Source of the DNA: Dipteronia dyeriana
Lineage: Eukaryota; Streptophyta; Magnoliopsida; Sapindales; Sapindaceae
Assembly: GCA_032871835.1 (NCBI GenBank)
Contig: CM065296.1
Span: 6,954,001 to 7,018,000 of the forward strand
Length of the DNA: 64,000 nucleotides
Direction of reading: 5' to 3'
Below, one piece after another: positions 1 to 12,780 of the stretch (the stretch's first letter is position 1; each line of letters starts with the position of its first letter). Below the pieces are notes generated by a model. That model saw nothing but the letters and a program-made list of their open reading frames with translations, ran no database searches and was not told the origin of the DNA. Made by a program: the position numbers and the translations under genes.

Positions 1-487
1 AAACAAATTTTCACTGCTTTCCTTCTTTTCTATCTTAGTGAGATACATGCCTTCTAATTTCTTCCAAACATTACAAGCAATGGTTTCATCATTTATTTCC
101 CCAAGAACATTATCAGACAAATTCAAGATTATGGTTTCTAGGGCCATTTCTAACATATCTGCTTTTTGTTCTGCAGTTAATGAATCAGGCAGTTTATCAG
201 GGCCTTCAATGGCCTTAAGAATTTTTTACTGAAAGAGAAGGACTTTCACTTTTCTTCTCCAGATGCTAAAATCCCCAGTGCCATTGAACTTGTTTATTTT
301 GAATTTCATTTACATAAATGTGGAATTAAAGTTACAAAGTAGTGTTGAGTTACCTCCTCGTGACAACTTGCAGCTATAATGCCTTCTTCTTCTCCAGATG
401 AGTCTTCAAAGATTGAAGAATCAGCCACTAGAGGATCCCAGTTCCCTCAGTCTGCCATTGGCACTAGTTCGGAGGCTCTGATACAAC
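1..487 (-). pseudogene. Copia-type gag fragment and primer binding site, cut by window edge
   Basis: Read on the minus strand, about 38-232 encodes a Copia gag (UBN2-like) stretch with the usual order: repeated Leu/Ile-rich helices, then a Trp-x-x-Leu-Glu core (VWKKLEGMYLTK). This is the RNA-packaging capsid region of a Ty1/Copia polyprotein. At 474-486 the minus strand reads TTGTATCAGAGCC, a one-mismatch match to the initiator-tRNA-Met primer binding site, directly next to the LTR that starts at 488. The element therefore runs leftwards off the window, and only its 5' LTR, PBS and first part of gag are seen. Frame continuity between PBS and gag was not established. The assignment to Copia rests on the gag residues and PBS type; the family is not identified. 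Confidence 0.7.
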
Positions 488-1365
<878 letters not shown>

Positions 1366-1707
1366 TTATTATTGGGCTTTACGAAATTTGGCAAATTGAA
1401 ACCAACAATATAGGCTAGCCAGAATCACAAATCGTTTAAAACCTCTTTTAAAAATTATAAAATTATCATTAAAATTTAAAAAAATAATCACTTTGATTCT
1501 CCGAATTTTGTTTTTGTTTAGTATACCGGTCCCCAATCTAACATTTTTGGCTTCACCCGTCACACAAAAACTCATGTTCTAAACTTGTATATCAACTTAT
1601 TATGTAACAATTTAATTCAAAGGACATGTGACAAATGTCTTTTGTCGAAATATATATCGCTAAATTAAAATTAGAATTTGTAATTTAAATTAGGATGTTT
1701 AACATTA
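1366..1707. other. AT-rich spacer without recognisable feature
   Basis: AT-rich sequence between the LTR and the next repeat-like block. No coding pattern, tRNA or terminal inverted repeat was recognised. Confidence 0.5.
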
Positions 1708-2095
1708 TTGTATATAACTATATATACACACACAAATCTTTCTAAGCATACTTTGGAATTGGATGTTGCTTTGCAGTGGTCTACTACACCGAATTTTTGC
1801 ACTACTTTGGTTGGCAACGATTGCACGAGTCGAGAATCTTTTTTTCGCCTTTTGATGTCTTTTCTTTTTCGCTTTTTATTGAGGCTTGTGCGCCTCTTTT
1901 TGTTGTTGGGTCTAAGTACCCTTGACTTTTGTTTTCCCTTATTTTATTTTCTTTGCTTTTGTGTGTGTGTGTGTATATGTGTGTAGATAATGTCTAGGGA
2001 TGATTGGTTTGGCGGTATACCCAGAACACCTGCACCATGAAGTTGTTGGTTTGATTCCTCCTCTTATGCAATAATTTTTTTTTAAAAAAAACAAT
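1708..2095 (+). repeat. Retroposon-like block ending in a tRNA-like module and A/T tract
   Basis: The T-rich block at 1780-1990 ends in a GT run. It is followed at about 1999-2062 by a tRNA-like module: an A-box-like TGGTTTGGCGGTA and a B-box-like GGTTTGATTCC. A T8/A8 tract follows at about 2074-2090. A tRNA-derived head before a homopolymer tail suggests a SINE or a LINE-derived piece. No target duplication was found, so the call is tentative. Confidence 0.3.
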
Positions 2096-2211
2096 AGTTA
2101 TAAATTGAATAATTACTAATAGAGTGATTAACGTGACAACAAAGGTGATTTAAGAACACTTAAATACGAATATAATATGTGAAAAACTAGACCTGAAAAA
2201 TTTCACACGAT

Positions 2212-2547
2212 CACTATAAAAAAGGTGACCAACAGTGACACATTTTCTTTTGACAAATTTTAAATGCACCACTATAGATATTATTTCGTGACAAATTTTA
2301 TTATTTGTCATTATATTTTGTTAAATTAAGACTTTTTAAAAAAAATTTGTCACAATTAGTTAAAAAAACTTAATAATTTGTGACAAATAATATAACTAGT
2401 CATTAAATTACTATATAAAAAAGGAAGATTTTTATTTTGTGATTTATAAAATTGTCACTAACAAAAAAAAAATCTTTTATGGAAAGATAATTAAGGAAAA
2501 AAATCTTTATTTTATTAAGTGATTGATTAAAGGATTCTTTTTATAGA

Positions 2548-2578
<31 letters not shown>

Positions 2579-5500
2579 TTTTAAAATAATTACTAAAAGA
2601 AAGAACTATACGTTTTTGTAAGCATAAAAATCTTTTTAAATTTTAACTAAGTTATTTTACAAAAAAGATATGAGGTTTTTAAAAGGCAACATAAATATTT
2701 AATTTTATTTTTTGAAGAAAAAATACCATAGTCATGGTATGTAGATGTCTTTTGGTTCTTATCTCATCTTCATGTCTCTTGGTTCTTCCTTTGTTTCTCG
2801 ATGCAGCTATCTCGATTATCTCTTTATTTCACTTTTCCTTTAAAAACATTTTTTTTCTGTTTGAAACTGTGATTCATTGAAAAAGTCACCAAGATTGTAG
2901 AGAACGTTTATATTTTTCTAAGGTATATTTGTATTATAATTTTAGAGTATATATTATCTAATCCATTCATGTTTGCATTTTTTAAATTGATAGTTGATAA
3001 TTTAATTTATTTTAGTATTTGTTTTATTCTACTTGTTTTTCAGGTCGGGATCTCAAATTCGAGATTCACATATCGAAGTTTCTTTGAATAAGAGAGGAAT
3101 TTGTTATGAGAAATTTTATATATTGTTTTAGGGATATTTCTTAAGTTTAATTTGTTTTAAAAAATTATATGGAATCCATAATGATTATTTCACAATTTGT
3201 AGGTGTTGTTCTTAGATTTCCACAGTACATGTCAATATTTGTAAATGTGAATAGTAATTGTTTTATAAAATAATTCTTATAGAACAATCAATTGTTTGAT
3301 ACAGCATTGAAAAACAAAATCTATCTTGATAGGAAATGTAAGCTTCTCTTGATTTCAATTTTTATAGTTTGTTTTCTTGTACTTGATTTTAGGGTTTTTT
3401 TATGTAGACTTTTATATATCTCTTTAAGGATATCGATGGAGAGTTTTTTAATTGGTATAACTTTTCTTTATATTTTGTTATTTCACACTTTTCCCTCTTT
3501 CTTAATTAACTTTGATGTTGACGCTTGATTTTTAGAGTTGACGGTTGTTGACGGTGATTTTTGGATTGTTGAAAAGTCAACCGCCCAACATTAGAACGTA
3601 GGTAGATTGAAGCTTTAACCAGCCAATGGTTGAATAATCAAAGCCTCTTTCTCTACATGGATGTGATTCGATTTATTCGTATTGTGAATGATATTATAGA
3701 AAATTAGAAAATAAAAGATAAATCAATCATAACACATGTTTTACGTGGTAAAACCCCAAGACGGGGAAACATGCACGGTAGTCTGTGACGGTAAGAAGAA
3801 ATCCACTATGAATAGAATGATTACACACATTGTTCCTCTCTTTTTCGTCGTATCTCACTCTCTCTGTTTTTTTGTGTCTATTTGTGTGTCTTTTTTTTAT
3901 ATCTCTTTTACAATGAGATTATGGGTCTATTTATATGTGCATAGAACCCTAATCTTTATTAAACATATAAGGAAATGTGGTAGTGTTTAATCAAGACTTG
4001 TTACTCGTTGAAGTCGTATTTGCCTTCTTTCTGTTTTGAAGATCTTGTGCATTGAATTAGAATCTTCGTAGGATTCTAGTCGAGTAGTCCATTTAGGATT
4101 TGTTTCCTGATTAGTGTGCAATCTTCAAGAAGAGTTGAATTATTGCTTGATCTAGACTCTCTAATATGTAGGAGAAAATAGTAATATTTCCTTAATGGAA
4201 TGTGGTTCTAGATTCCTTATTTGAGTAAGATCATTCTTCTTCATATTTGAGTCATATTTGAACTTATGTTACTATCTTGATTGAGCATCTCTTGGCCGAC
4301 CATTTCTCATCCCGACCAGGTCTCTTTCCCCGATCGGTTTTACTACCCGATCGGGTTTAAATCTACCTTGGTCGATCAGTTTAGTCTGACTGCCTCATCT
4401 AGTAACATCAACTATGACTTGGTCAAATGTTGATCAGTTGACTTTCCCGATCATTCTTATTTTACCTGATCGGTTTATCCGACCATTCGTCAATTACTAG
4501 AGACAGTTTTTCATCTCTGATGACTTGGTCTGCCATATATTCCGGATTATCCGCTATCTTTGCTGATATGTCATGCTACCGAAAAATCACTATAACGGTA
4601 ATGATTGAAAATACATCTCTTATTTGTTTTAATTTTTTAGTTAAATGTAATGTCCATATTTTTTGCTCACATTTTTATTTAATCCGTAATAGTGAGTGGA
4701 AAATGATGATTTTTTTTCCTTTATCATAAAATTTATGTTTCCCACTTGGTTTATGTTTGGTTATCAAGCTTATAGAATTTAATTTATACTTGTACTAAGT
4801 TTTACCAATATTGCATTTTTCTTCAGTAGAAGTTTGGAAACGTTAATTTGTTCTCACTATTTTTTTTTATGCCTTCATGTAAATAGGCTTCTTTTGCAAA
4901 ACATAAAGATTCTTTAGCTACCTACAGACTGCGGTGAATCATTGGATTCTAATATTTCACAATCAAAACTTCAGAAGTTTCACTTATGTTAACATAGATT
5001 GGTCGGGTTAACATATATTGGAATACTTTTGTAACAAAAAGATATTATGTTAGTTTATGAACATATTTTTAAATGGAATGATTATTTATAGAATGCAATA
5101 TCATTTGAAGAGTGACATGTTTAATTTGGTTATATTTTTATTTCCTTTTTTTATACAATTTAAATTTATTTAAATTTTGACAATCGATTAAATTGTCACT
5201 AAGTATCAATATAGTGACATAATATTCATATTGTTATCTATCACTAAGTCTGCATATTGTGACAAATTTTAGATGGTTAACTTAATTGTCACTAAATTTG
5301 TCTTTAGTGACATAATTTTCGGATATTATTTGTCACTAGATTTATTAAATAGTGACACTTTTCAAATAATAAATTGTCACTAAGAATGTTTATAGTGACA
5401 AAATCTTCAAAGGTTAATTGTTACTAAATTTAAATTTAGTGACACAATTTTTATTTTGTCACGAATTAAGGTCAAGTGATAATGTGTCACTAAAGGTTAT

Positions 5501-5627
5501 GATTTATGACAAATACCAAAAAAACTGTCACAAATACTTTTAGTGACATTGGCAAAAGTGATGAATTGTTAGTGACATTTTTTTTTGTCACAATATTGAA
5601 ATTGTGAAAATTTCTTCATTTGTGGTG
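2212..5627. mobile_element. CACTA (En/Spm)-like element with TGTCACTAA subterminal repeats, decayed
   Basis: The left end reads CACTATAAAAAAGGTGACC and the right end, reverse complemented, reads CACCACAAATGAAGAAAT. Both resemble the CACTACAAGAAA terminus of CACTA elements. Both ends are packed with GTGACA / TGTCAC motifs in both orientations (2225-2460 and 5178-5605), matching the subterminal transposase-binding repeats known from En/Spm. The 3-bp flanks (GAT left, ATA right) do not match, so the duplication has decayed or one end is slightly off. No transposase was recognised inside, so it is probably a non-autonomous or eroded copy. The interior includes a possible solo LTR at about 3590-4570. 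Confidence 0.55.
3590..4570. repeat. Possible solo LTR inside the CACTA-like element
   Basis: At 3739 the sequence TTTTACGTGGTAAAACCCC, followed by a long C/T-rich tract (3836-3900) and a short 'ctatttatatgtgc' block, resembles the conserved block plus leader seen in other plant Copia LTRs. The higher-GC section with repeated CGATCGG / CCGATC words (4300-4480) differs from its surroundings. No internal retroelement sequence, primer binding site or clean target duplication was found, so the boundaries are rough. Confidence 0.3.
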
Positions 5628-5849
5628 ATAAATATTTTTGACACTGTAGGTTAATTTTCTTGTACTAGATCCATTAACACGACCTAGACCCATTCGAAAA
5701 TTTTGGTTGATGTGTCTAGTTTATCGGATTGGGTTGTTAATGGGTCAACCCATTAAAACCCATAATATAATGGTTCGGTTTTGGGTTCACCTTTGAATAA
5801 CCATTAATTCGTTATAACCCATTAATTAAGGATATATATATATCAGGTC

Positions 5850-6105
5850 ACGTATACCAGAGATTAACTAATCTCCAGAATCATGTGATCGTACATGAGA
5901 TCATCTGAATGTATGTTTTCGAATGTTTATCATATATAAATTACATGTAATCACAACAAAAACATGTGATTACATTAAAATTTTAAGTCCTGTTTTTATT
6001 GTGAACATGTGTAACTTATATGTGATAAACATTATAAACATGTAATCACATAGTCACATATACGATCACATGATCCCGAAAAATTGTTCATCTCAGGTAT
6101 ACTTG
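5850..6105. mobile_element. MITE with terminal inverted repeats
   Basis: The left end contains GTATACCAGAGATTAAC and the right end, reverse complemented, contains GTATACCTGAGATGAAC. Inside, further words are inverted (ATCATGTGATCGTA...; TGTTTATCATATATAA / TTATATGTGATAAACA). This palindrome-like short AT-rich structure is typical of a small non-autonomous DNA transposon. TA flanks are compatible with a Mariner/Stowaway-like target, but AT-rich context makes that weak. Confidence 0.45.
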
Positions 6106-6539
6106 GCTTGATAAGCATTATATATATATATATGTTTATGAAATTTACTAAAAAAATCTTTGTATTTACTGACTCAATAGTAAATAAATTTATTAAAGTT
6201 GTTGAATTTTTTTAAAAATATATCTAAATTAAATTAAAAATTCTAAAACTATAAATTGATTATATCACTATATTCTAACCATAACCCTAAAAGTAATCGT
6301 CTTCTTACACAAGCAATTTAACATTTGTAACCATAAGCGAGGATTGAGATTCTCAATTACAATATAATGAAGATTTATGGAAGACATGTTAGATTTCATT
6401 TTCAAGTTGTTTATTTTTGTTTTTCTTAAAAAATATATGTTTTTGATAGAATGTTGGAGCCTAGGTGGATTTGATTGCATGCGTTTAATCATGCTTCAAT
6501 ACTATTTATTTACAACTTTTTAATAAATTTCAAATATAA

Positions 6540-6690
6540 CATTCTGTAATGGGTCGGATCGGGTTACCCATCAATTTAACAAATGGTTTCGAGGTTTAAA
6601 TTTAAACTCGTTAAGTTAATGAGTCGTGTTCAGATAGGACAATTTTAACATGAACCAAACACAAAATGACACGAATTTGTAATAACACGA
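6540..6690. repeat. GGGTCGGGTTACCCAT-type repeat remnant
   Basis: The words 'aatgggtcggatcgggttacccat' and 'cgtgtt...aacacgac' resemble the blocks at 5680-5830 (AACACGACC, GGGTCAACCCATTAA). These paired fragments may be two ends of one decayed inverted-repeat element, with the MITE at 5850-6105 inside it. No clean terminus was found. Confidence 0.3.
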
Positions 6691-6847
6691 CTCATTGCCA
6701 AGTCTATGATAAACACAAGAGAAACGGTAATTTATGTCTAAATTCATTCCACTTGGAAACAAACACCAAACTAGCCAAAATTTATAAATGGTTCCAGATC
6801 TTATCAATTTTTTTAGAGCAGAATTTATAATTTTTAAAAGTTATAAA

Positions 6848-7012
6848 AATAGGATCTGGATCATCTCCTCACCTCTATAATCACGTGTTTAATATAGTAA
6901 GTTAATAGTCTGGATTATTTCTATTAATTTTATGTTTTTACTCTATTAAAAATAGAATTAATCAAGAACAATGATTTATGTGAGGATAAGACGAGGTGAG
7001 TAGGGGATCCAA
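6848..7012. mobile_element. Small MITE with GGATC..CTCACCTC inverted ends
   Basis: The left end GGATCATCTCCTCACCTC matches the reverse complement of the right end, GGATCCCCTACTCACCTC, with few mismatches. The core is AT-rich and about 130 bp. This fits a short non-autonomous DNA transposon or fold-back element. No family was assigned. Confidence 0.45.
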
Positions 7013-7095
7013 AAAATAACGGTTTACTAATGATATGAACAGTTGCTAGGAATGTTTTGGTTACGAATGACCCGAAAGTGGCGGTTGCTTGGGTT

Positions 7096-7288
7096 TACAA
7101 TGAGAATTTGGATCCTTTACTAATTTGATTTTTTTCCTGACCTTATCTAATCTCATGACACATAAGCATTGCAATGAATGTATGGTTAAGATGTGATTGG
7201 TTTACACAACCACTTTACCAATAACCAATCACATGTTTTAAAAAGGTCATGAAAAATATCATATCAGTAGATGATCCAAATCCTTATA
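7096..7288. mobile_element. Second small MITE with TTTGGATC ends
   Basis: The left end (TTTGGATCCTTTACTAATTTGATTTTTTTCCTGACC, split in 7097-7132) pairs with the reverse complement of 7245-7285 (TTTGGATCATCTACTGATATGATATTTTTCATGACC, also interrupted by mismatches). The words GTGATTGGTT and AACCAATCAC at 7193 and 7223 extend the pairing inward. It is a 190-bp fold-back typical of MITEs. Confidence 0.5.
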
Positions 7289-7729
7289 ATGAAGACTTTG
7301 ATAGCTTATGAAATGTTAACATCATTTACGAGATCCGGAGTATGTTAAGAATTATAGGAAACATGCACGGTCGGCCCTGGGCATAGGCCCAATAGGCGCT
7401 CAAATTCATTTTATTGTATATTTCGATCTGCAAGCACGAGTAGAGTTTAAAAAAAAACAGTTCATATGCCAAATATTACTTAAAATGCTCACCAAAAAAA
7501 TATTTATATGCAGCCCATATGTTTTTTTATTATAAAAAGATCCATTAAAGAAACAAAATCATTATCAAATTGTAAATTGCAATTCACTATATCAGAGTCA
7601 TACATTTGAAATCTTTTTAAAGTTCTTTGGCACTTGGCACTCGGTAGCTATGTTCTTACGAATCTTGTGAAACTGGGAATTAGTGGGAAGTAATTGTTTT
7701 TCAGTTCTTGGATTGGAATTTGGAAGTGA

Positions 7730-8252
7730 TGTAGAACAGGTAGCGGACTTCTTCATGGCTTTTAGGGACCATCTAAATTCAAAGCTAAGTAACTTCTCCT
7801 GAAGCGGATCGATGATATATTTTCAAATCACTGTCTTTGGCAGTGAAGCACGTCGTTTTTTGGCCAAATTCCATTGTTTGGGGCCCGAAATTGCAGTTTT
7901 TCTATTTTATGAATATTTCCTTTTTAGTCTTAAGTTGACTTTGACAAGTAAGAATCGTCTACCGTCAATTCTAGCTTGTTTAAGGTCGTTAGTATCTTTT
8001 ATTTCCGTGACTTTTGGAATTTCGCTATTTTGGGCATATTTCGCTATTTACGGCAACTTTTGATATGCAATCCCGTTTCTTGTCCAATAAGGATTCGGGT
8101 TAGGGTTTTCATTTTAAATAACCTTGTAAGCTGAAAGGTTTGACAACTTATTATTCAATAAAAATTTCAAAAGTATTCTTTTAATTTTCTTGTGGTTTCC
8201 AATTTTTATAGAAATTAGACGTCGGTATATTTCTTTAGTGTTTTCCACTGCA
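7730..8252 (+). repeat. Gypsy 5' LTR
   Basis: Runs from TGTAGAACAGG to CCACTGCA, just before TCAAT and the primer binding site. The block from AAGGTCGTTAGTATC (about 7981) to the end is shared with the 3' LTR. The middle (about 7830-7980) is missing from the 3' LTR. Confidence 0.8.
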
Positions 8253-8289
8253 TCAATTGGTATCAGAGGCTAGTTTTGTCGATCTCGAT

Positions 8290-9764
8290 ATCAACTAATG
8301 AAGCAGGAGACAGAAACCTTACTAATGGTGTTTGTGGGGTGGAGGCCTTGTGAGCAGCGGTGGAGGAACAACGACAACAGTTGAGGGGGTTTCATGAACT
8401 GTTTATCGGGATGAACCTCAACGCTAACAACAGACAGCCACAACCGGATAACAAAGTGCATGTTGAGGGATTTTCCCGAGGCCAATCTGTTAACAGAGGA
8501 CGTCCTCATCGCCATCAACCTGATAGCGATAATGATTCTGAAGACAAATGAGATAGAGGGTATGGTGTTATTCAACCAGTGAGATGATCCAGAGAGTATG
8601 ATGACTACCGATTGAAGACAGATCTTCCAAGCTTTAATGGAAATCTACGCAAAGAAGATTTTCTTGATTGGATCATAGAAGTAGAGCGGTTCTTTGAGAT
8701 GATGGAGATTCCAAAAAAGAAGATGGCCAGATTTATCGCCTTTAGACTGAAGGAGGGGCTGCAGTTTGGTAGGATCAGTTGTAGAAGAACCGTCAGCGAT
8801 AAAGAAAGGCAATTGTGAAGACCTGGTGTAGAATAAAGCAGCTTGTGATGGGTAGGTTTCTGTCACCAGACTATGAGCAATATTTATTCCATTTGCTTCA
8901 AAATTGTTCGCAAGGGACCAAGTCGGTGTTTGATTACACGGTAGAATTTTCTAGGCTCTCGGACTGAAATAATTTGAGTGAAACAGAGGGGCAGGGTGTA
9001 GCCAGATATCTTAACGGGTTGAGGCCGTCACTTCGGGATAAGATCGGACTGTAAGTGTTGTGGATTGTGGATGAAGCTCATAACATGGCGCTAAAAGCCG
9101 AGTTACTGGAATGTAGAGTTAGAAACCTTGTCTTTTGGAGGAACAATCCTGAGTCATCGTTCCCTAACAGAGACAAGAGTGTTCAATCATCGGGACCGTC
9201 GAGACAACTAAAAGGAGTTAGTAGAGAAAATGGCAGCAGCAGCCACTAAACAGTAGCTCCAACCAACAAGAACGTATCTAGAAATTCGAATCTAAACCCC
9301 TATGCTAGACCTACACCAGGGGTTTGTTATAGATGCAGGAAACCTTGTCATCTTTCAAATGCAAGTTCTGATCGTTCTAGGCCAATGAATTGGGTGAAAG
9401 GAGGCGAAGAAGACCTAGATGCTCTTGAGGATGAAGAATAAGACATTGACTTGTATAAGAGAGCAGAATTCACTGAAGAATGTGGAGAGCGGGTTAATTG
9501 TGTGGTGCAACTGGTGTTATACGTGCCAAAGCAAGAGGACCTTAGTCAGTATAACAATATATTTCGGCCTTACTACACAATCAGTCAGAAAGTCTGTAAC
9601 ATAATCGTGGACAGTAGGAGTTGCGAGAACTTTGTCATGAAGAGGTTGGTGGAACATCTGAAGTTGCCAACAGAGAAATATCTCAATCTGTATACTATTG
9701 CCTTGATCAAGAAGGGACTAACAGTAAAGGTAACTGAGCTTTTTCGTGTTCCTATTTCTATTGG

Positions 9765-9819
<55 letters not shown>

Positions 9820-12732
9820 AGCTAGTTTATGATGTGATTGATATGGATACTAGCCATGTCTTGTTGGGTCTACCATGGTTGTATGTTGTTGATATTACTT
9901 ATAGGGGTCGGGATAACACTTATTTATTTACCTAGGGGTCACACAAAATTACTATGGCTCCTTCCAACAGTTCCTAACAAGCCCTCTGTAGTGAAGAAGC
10001 AATCTTCTCTAACCGTGATCGGATCCGACACAGAATTCGTGACAGATGTTAAGGGTGTACAAGAGGTCTATACATTAATGGTTAAAACTCTTGTGGTAGA
10101 CGGGGAAGAAACACCAACGGTAATTATTTCTAAAAAAATACAGTCGTTGCTAAAACAATTCAGAGACATTACTTCAGAAGATTTGCCCAATAACTTACCC
10201 TCATTAAGAGACATTCAGCACCATATAGATCTTATACCTGGGGCGAGTTTTTCCAATCTGACACATTACCGGATGAGTCCAAAGGAGAATAAGATTCTAT
10301 GGGAAAAAATAGAAGAATTATTACAGAAGGGTTTCATACGCGAATACATGAGCCCGTTTGCAGTTCATGCGTTGCTGACACCAAAGAAGGATAGGAGTAG
10401 ACATATGTGCGTGGACAGTTGAGCTATCAACAAGATAACTGTCAAATACTGATTTTCGATTCCCCGCTTAGATGGCATGTTGGATCAACTAGAGGGTTCA
10501 AGACTGTTTTCGAAGATTGATCTACGTAGTAGGTATCACCAAATTCGGGTCAGACCTGGGGATGAATGGAAGACGGCGTTCAAGAGCAAGGATGGTTTGT
10601 ATGAGTGGTTGGTTATGTCATTCGATCTATCAAATGCACCTAGCACTTTCATGCGGGTGATGAATTAGGTATTGAGGCCTTTTGTGGGAAAGTTTGTTGT
10701 TGTTTATTTTGACGACATTCTTATCTATAGTAGGACTGAAGAAGAGCATGTCGTGCAGCTGCGAGAGGTGTTAAAGGTTTTACAGGAAAATCAACTATTT
10801 CTTAATCTAAAAAAGTGCAGTTTTATGACCAGTAGTTTGTTATTCTTGGGTTACGTGGTGAGTTCAGAAGGAATTCATGTGGACGAAGAGAAGGTGCGAG
10901 CAATTCAAGAATGGTCTGCGCTAAAAATCGTGAGTAAAGTTCGTAGCTTTAATGGCTTAGCTATTTTATATCGTCGGTTTATTCAGAATTTTAGTACTGT
11001 TATGGCACCGATAACATAATGCATGAAGAAATGTCGGTTCCAGTAGGAAGAAGAAGCAGAGATGAGTTTTGTATTAATCAATGAGAAATTGTGTAGCGCA
11101 CCAGTACTGACTCTACCTAGTTTTGAAAAGATATTTGAAGTGGAGTGTGATGGTAATGGGGTGGGAATTGGAGATGTTTTGGCCCAAGAAAAATGACCAG
11201 TAGCTTTCTTTAGCGAGAAATTAAGTGAAGCTCGTCAGAAGTGGAGTACTTATGATCAGGAGTTCTATGTAGTAGTCTGAGCCTTGAAGCACTGAGAACA
11301 TTAACTAGTACAGAGGGAGTTTGTCTTATACATCGATCATCAGGCTTTGAAGTTTATCAACAGTCAGAAGAACTTGGACAACATGCATGTCAGGTGGGCC
11401 ACTTCCCTTCAGAAATTTCCTTTTGTTATTAAGCACAAGTAAGGGGTTCTGAACCGAGATGCTGATACATTGAGCCATCGTGCCACCCTGTTCGTAACCC
11501 TAGCTCATGAGATTGTGGGGTTTGATTCTTTGAAGGAGTTGTATGGGGAGGATGAAGATTTCAAGGGAATCTGGTGAAAGTGCATTGAGAAGCAGTCTGT
11601 CAGTGATTTTCATGAGAGTGACGGGTATCTGTTTCATGGTAACCGTTTATGCATTCCTAAGACATCTCTACGGGAAAAGCTAATTCGTGATTTTCACGGA
11701 GGTGGATTGAGTGGACACTTGGATCGAGATAAAACGGTGGCTAGCTTAGCTGAGAGGTATTTCTGGCAGCAACTGAAACGAGATATTGGGAATTTTGTGT
11801 AGAGGTGTTATACTTGTCAGGTGTCTAAACGTTAGTCATAAAATACTAGTCCTTATATGCCTTTACATGTTCCTAACAATATTTGAGAGGACTTGTTTAT
11901 GGATTTTGTGTTGGGACTACCCCGTACCCAGTGAGGAGTAGATTCGATTTTTATGGTGGTTGACAGGTTCTCAAAAATGGCTCACTTCATCCCTTGTCGA
12001 AAGACCTCTGATGATTCACACATAGCCCAACTATTTTTCAGAGAAGTGGCCAGACTATATGGGGTGCCGCAGTCAATTACCTCTGATCTTGACACGAAAT
12101 TCCTTAGCCACTTTTGGTTGACCTTGTGAAAGATGTTTAATACGTCTCTGAAACGAAGTACTACTGCACACCCACAAACTGATGGATAAACATAAGTGAC
12201 GAATAGAAAATTGGGAAATTCGGTATGTTGTGTTTGCGAAGATAAGCCAAAACAATGGGATCATGCATTGCCTCAAGTTGAGTTTGCCTATAATAGTGTT
12301 GTACACAGTGCCACGGGAAAATCCCATTTTGCTGTGACATATGTGTCACCACCAAAGCATACTGTGGATTTAATTCATTTACCAAAGGTTCCGGGAGTTA
12401 GTGTTGCTGCAGAAAATATGGCTACTCAGGCTCAAGCGGTGCAAGCAGAGGTAAGACAGAAACTGGAAGAAATCAATGTGAAATACAAGGCGGTTGCAGA
12501 CAAGCATAGGCGTCGGAAGGTGTTTGAGGAGGATGACTCAATAATGGTTTTCTTGAGCAAAGAAAGGTTCCCAGTTGGGACTTATAACAAATTGAAGCCT
12601 AAGAAGTATGGTCCGTACAAGATACTGAAGAAGATCAATGAGAATGCTTATGTGATCAACCTGCCTGAGACCATGAGGATTTCAAATACTTTCAATGTTA
12701 CGGATGTGTTCCAGTATCATGCGGAAGGTTGA
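8290..12732 (+). pseudogene. Gypsy gag-pol pseudogene (gag, PR, RT, RNase H, IN)
   Basis: Gag spans about 8610-9110 (retrotransposon gag core with DFLDWI and a helical region). It is followed by a damaged zinc knuckle near 9329 (CYRCRKPCH, third Cys lost). The protease active site is altered (VDSRS at about 9609 instead of a DSG-type triad). Reverse transcriptase lies at about 10200-11000 with YFDDIL at 10706; RNase H follows to about 11500. Integrase spans about 11640-12330 with its HHCC-like start (the GHLDRDK region). The GPYKI...NAYVINLP segment at 12610-12670 is the usual tail after the integrase core. The many in-frame stops include TGA at 10420 and TAG at 10666. An AT microsatellite at 9766-9817 interrupts the frame after the protease. 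No chromodomain was recognised after 12732, so the lineage is left open (possibly a chromovirus). Confidence 0.85.
9766..9817. repeat. (AT)n microsatellite inside Gypsy pol
   Basis: A run of about 26 AT repeats sits between the protease and the next conserved segment ([10 protein letters not shown]). It interrupts what was coding sequence, so it grew after the element stopped being active. Confidence 0.95.
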
Positions 12733-12780
12733 GTTCTACATACTTTCAAGGTCTAGTTCTTTCCAAGTAGAGGGGACTGA

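Noticed and set aside
1708..1986. 92-codon open frame on plus
   Set aside because: Leu/Phe/Val-rich product of a T-rich and GT-rich block. No protein family resemblance.
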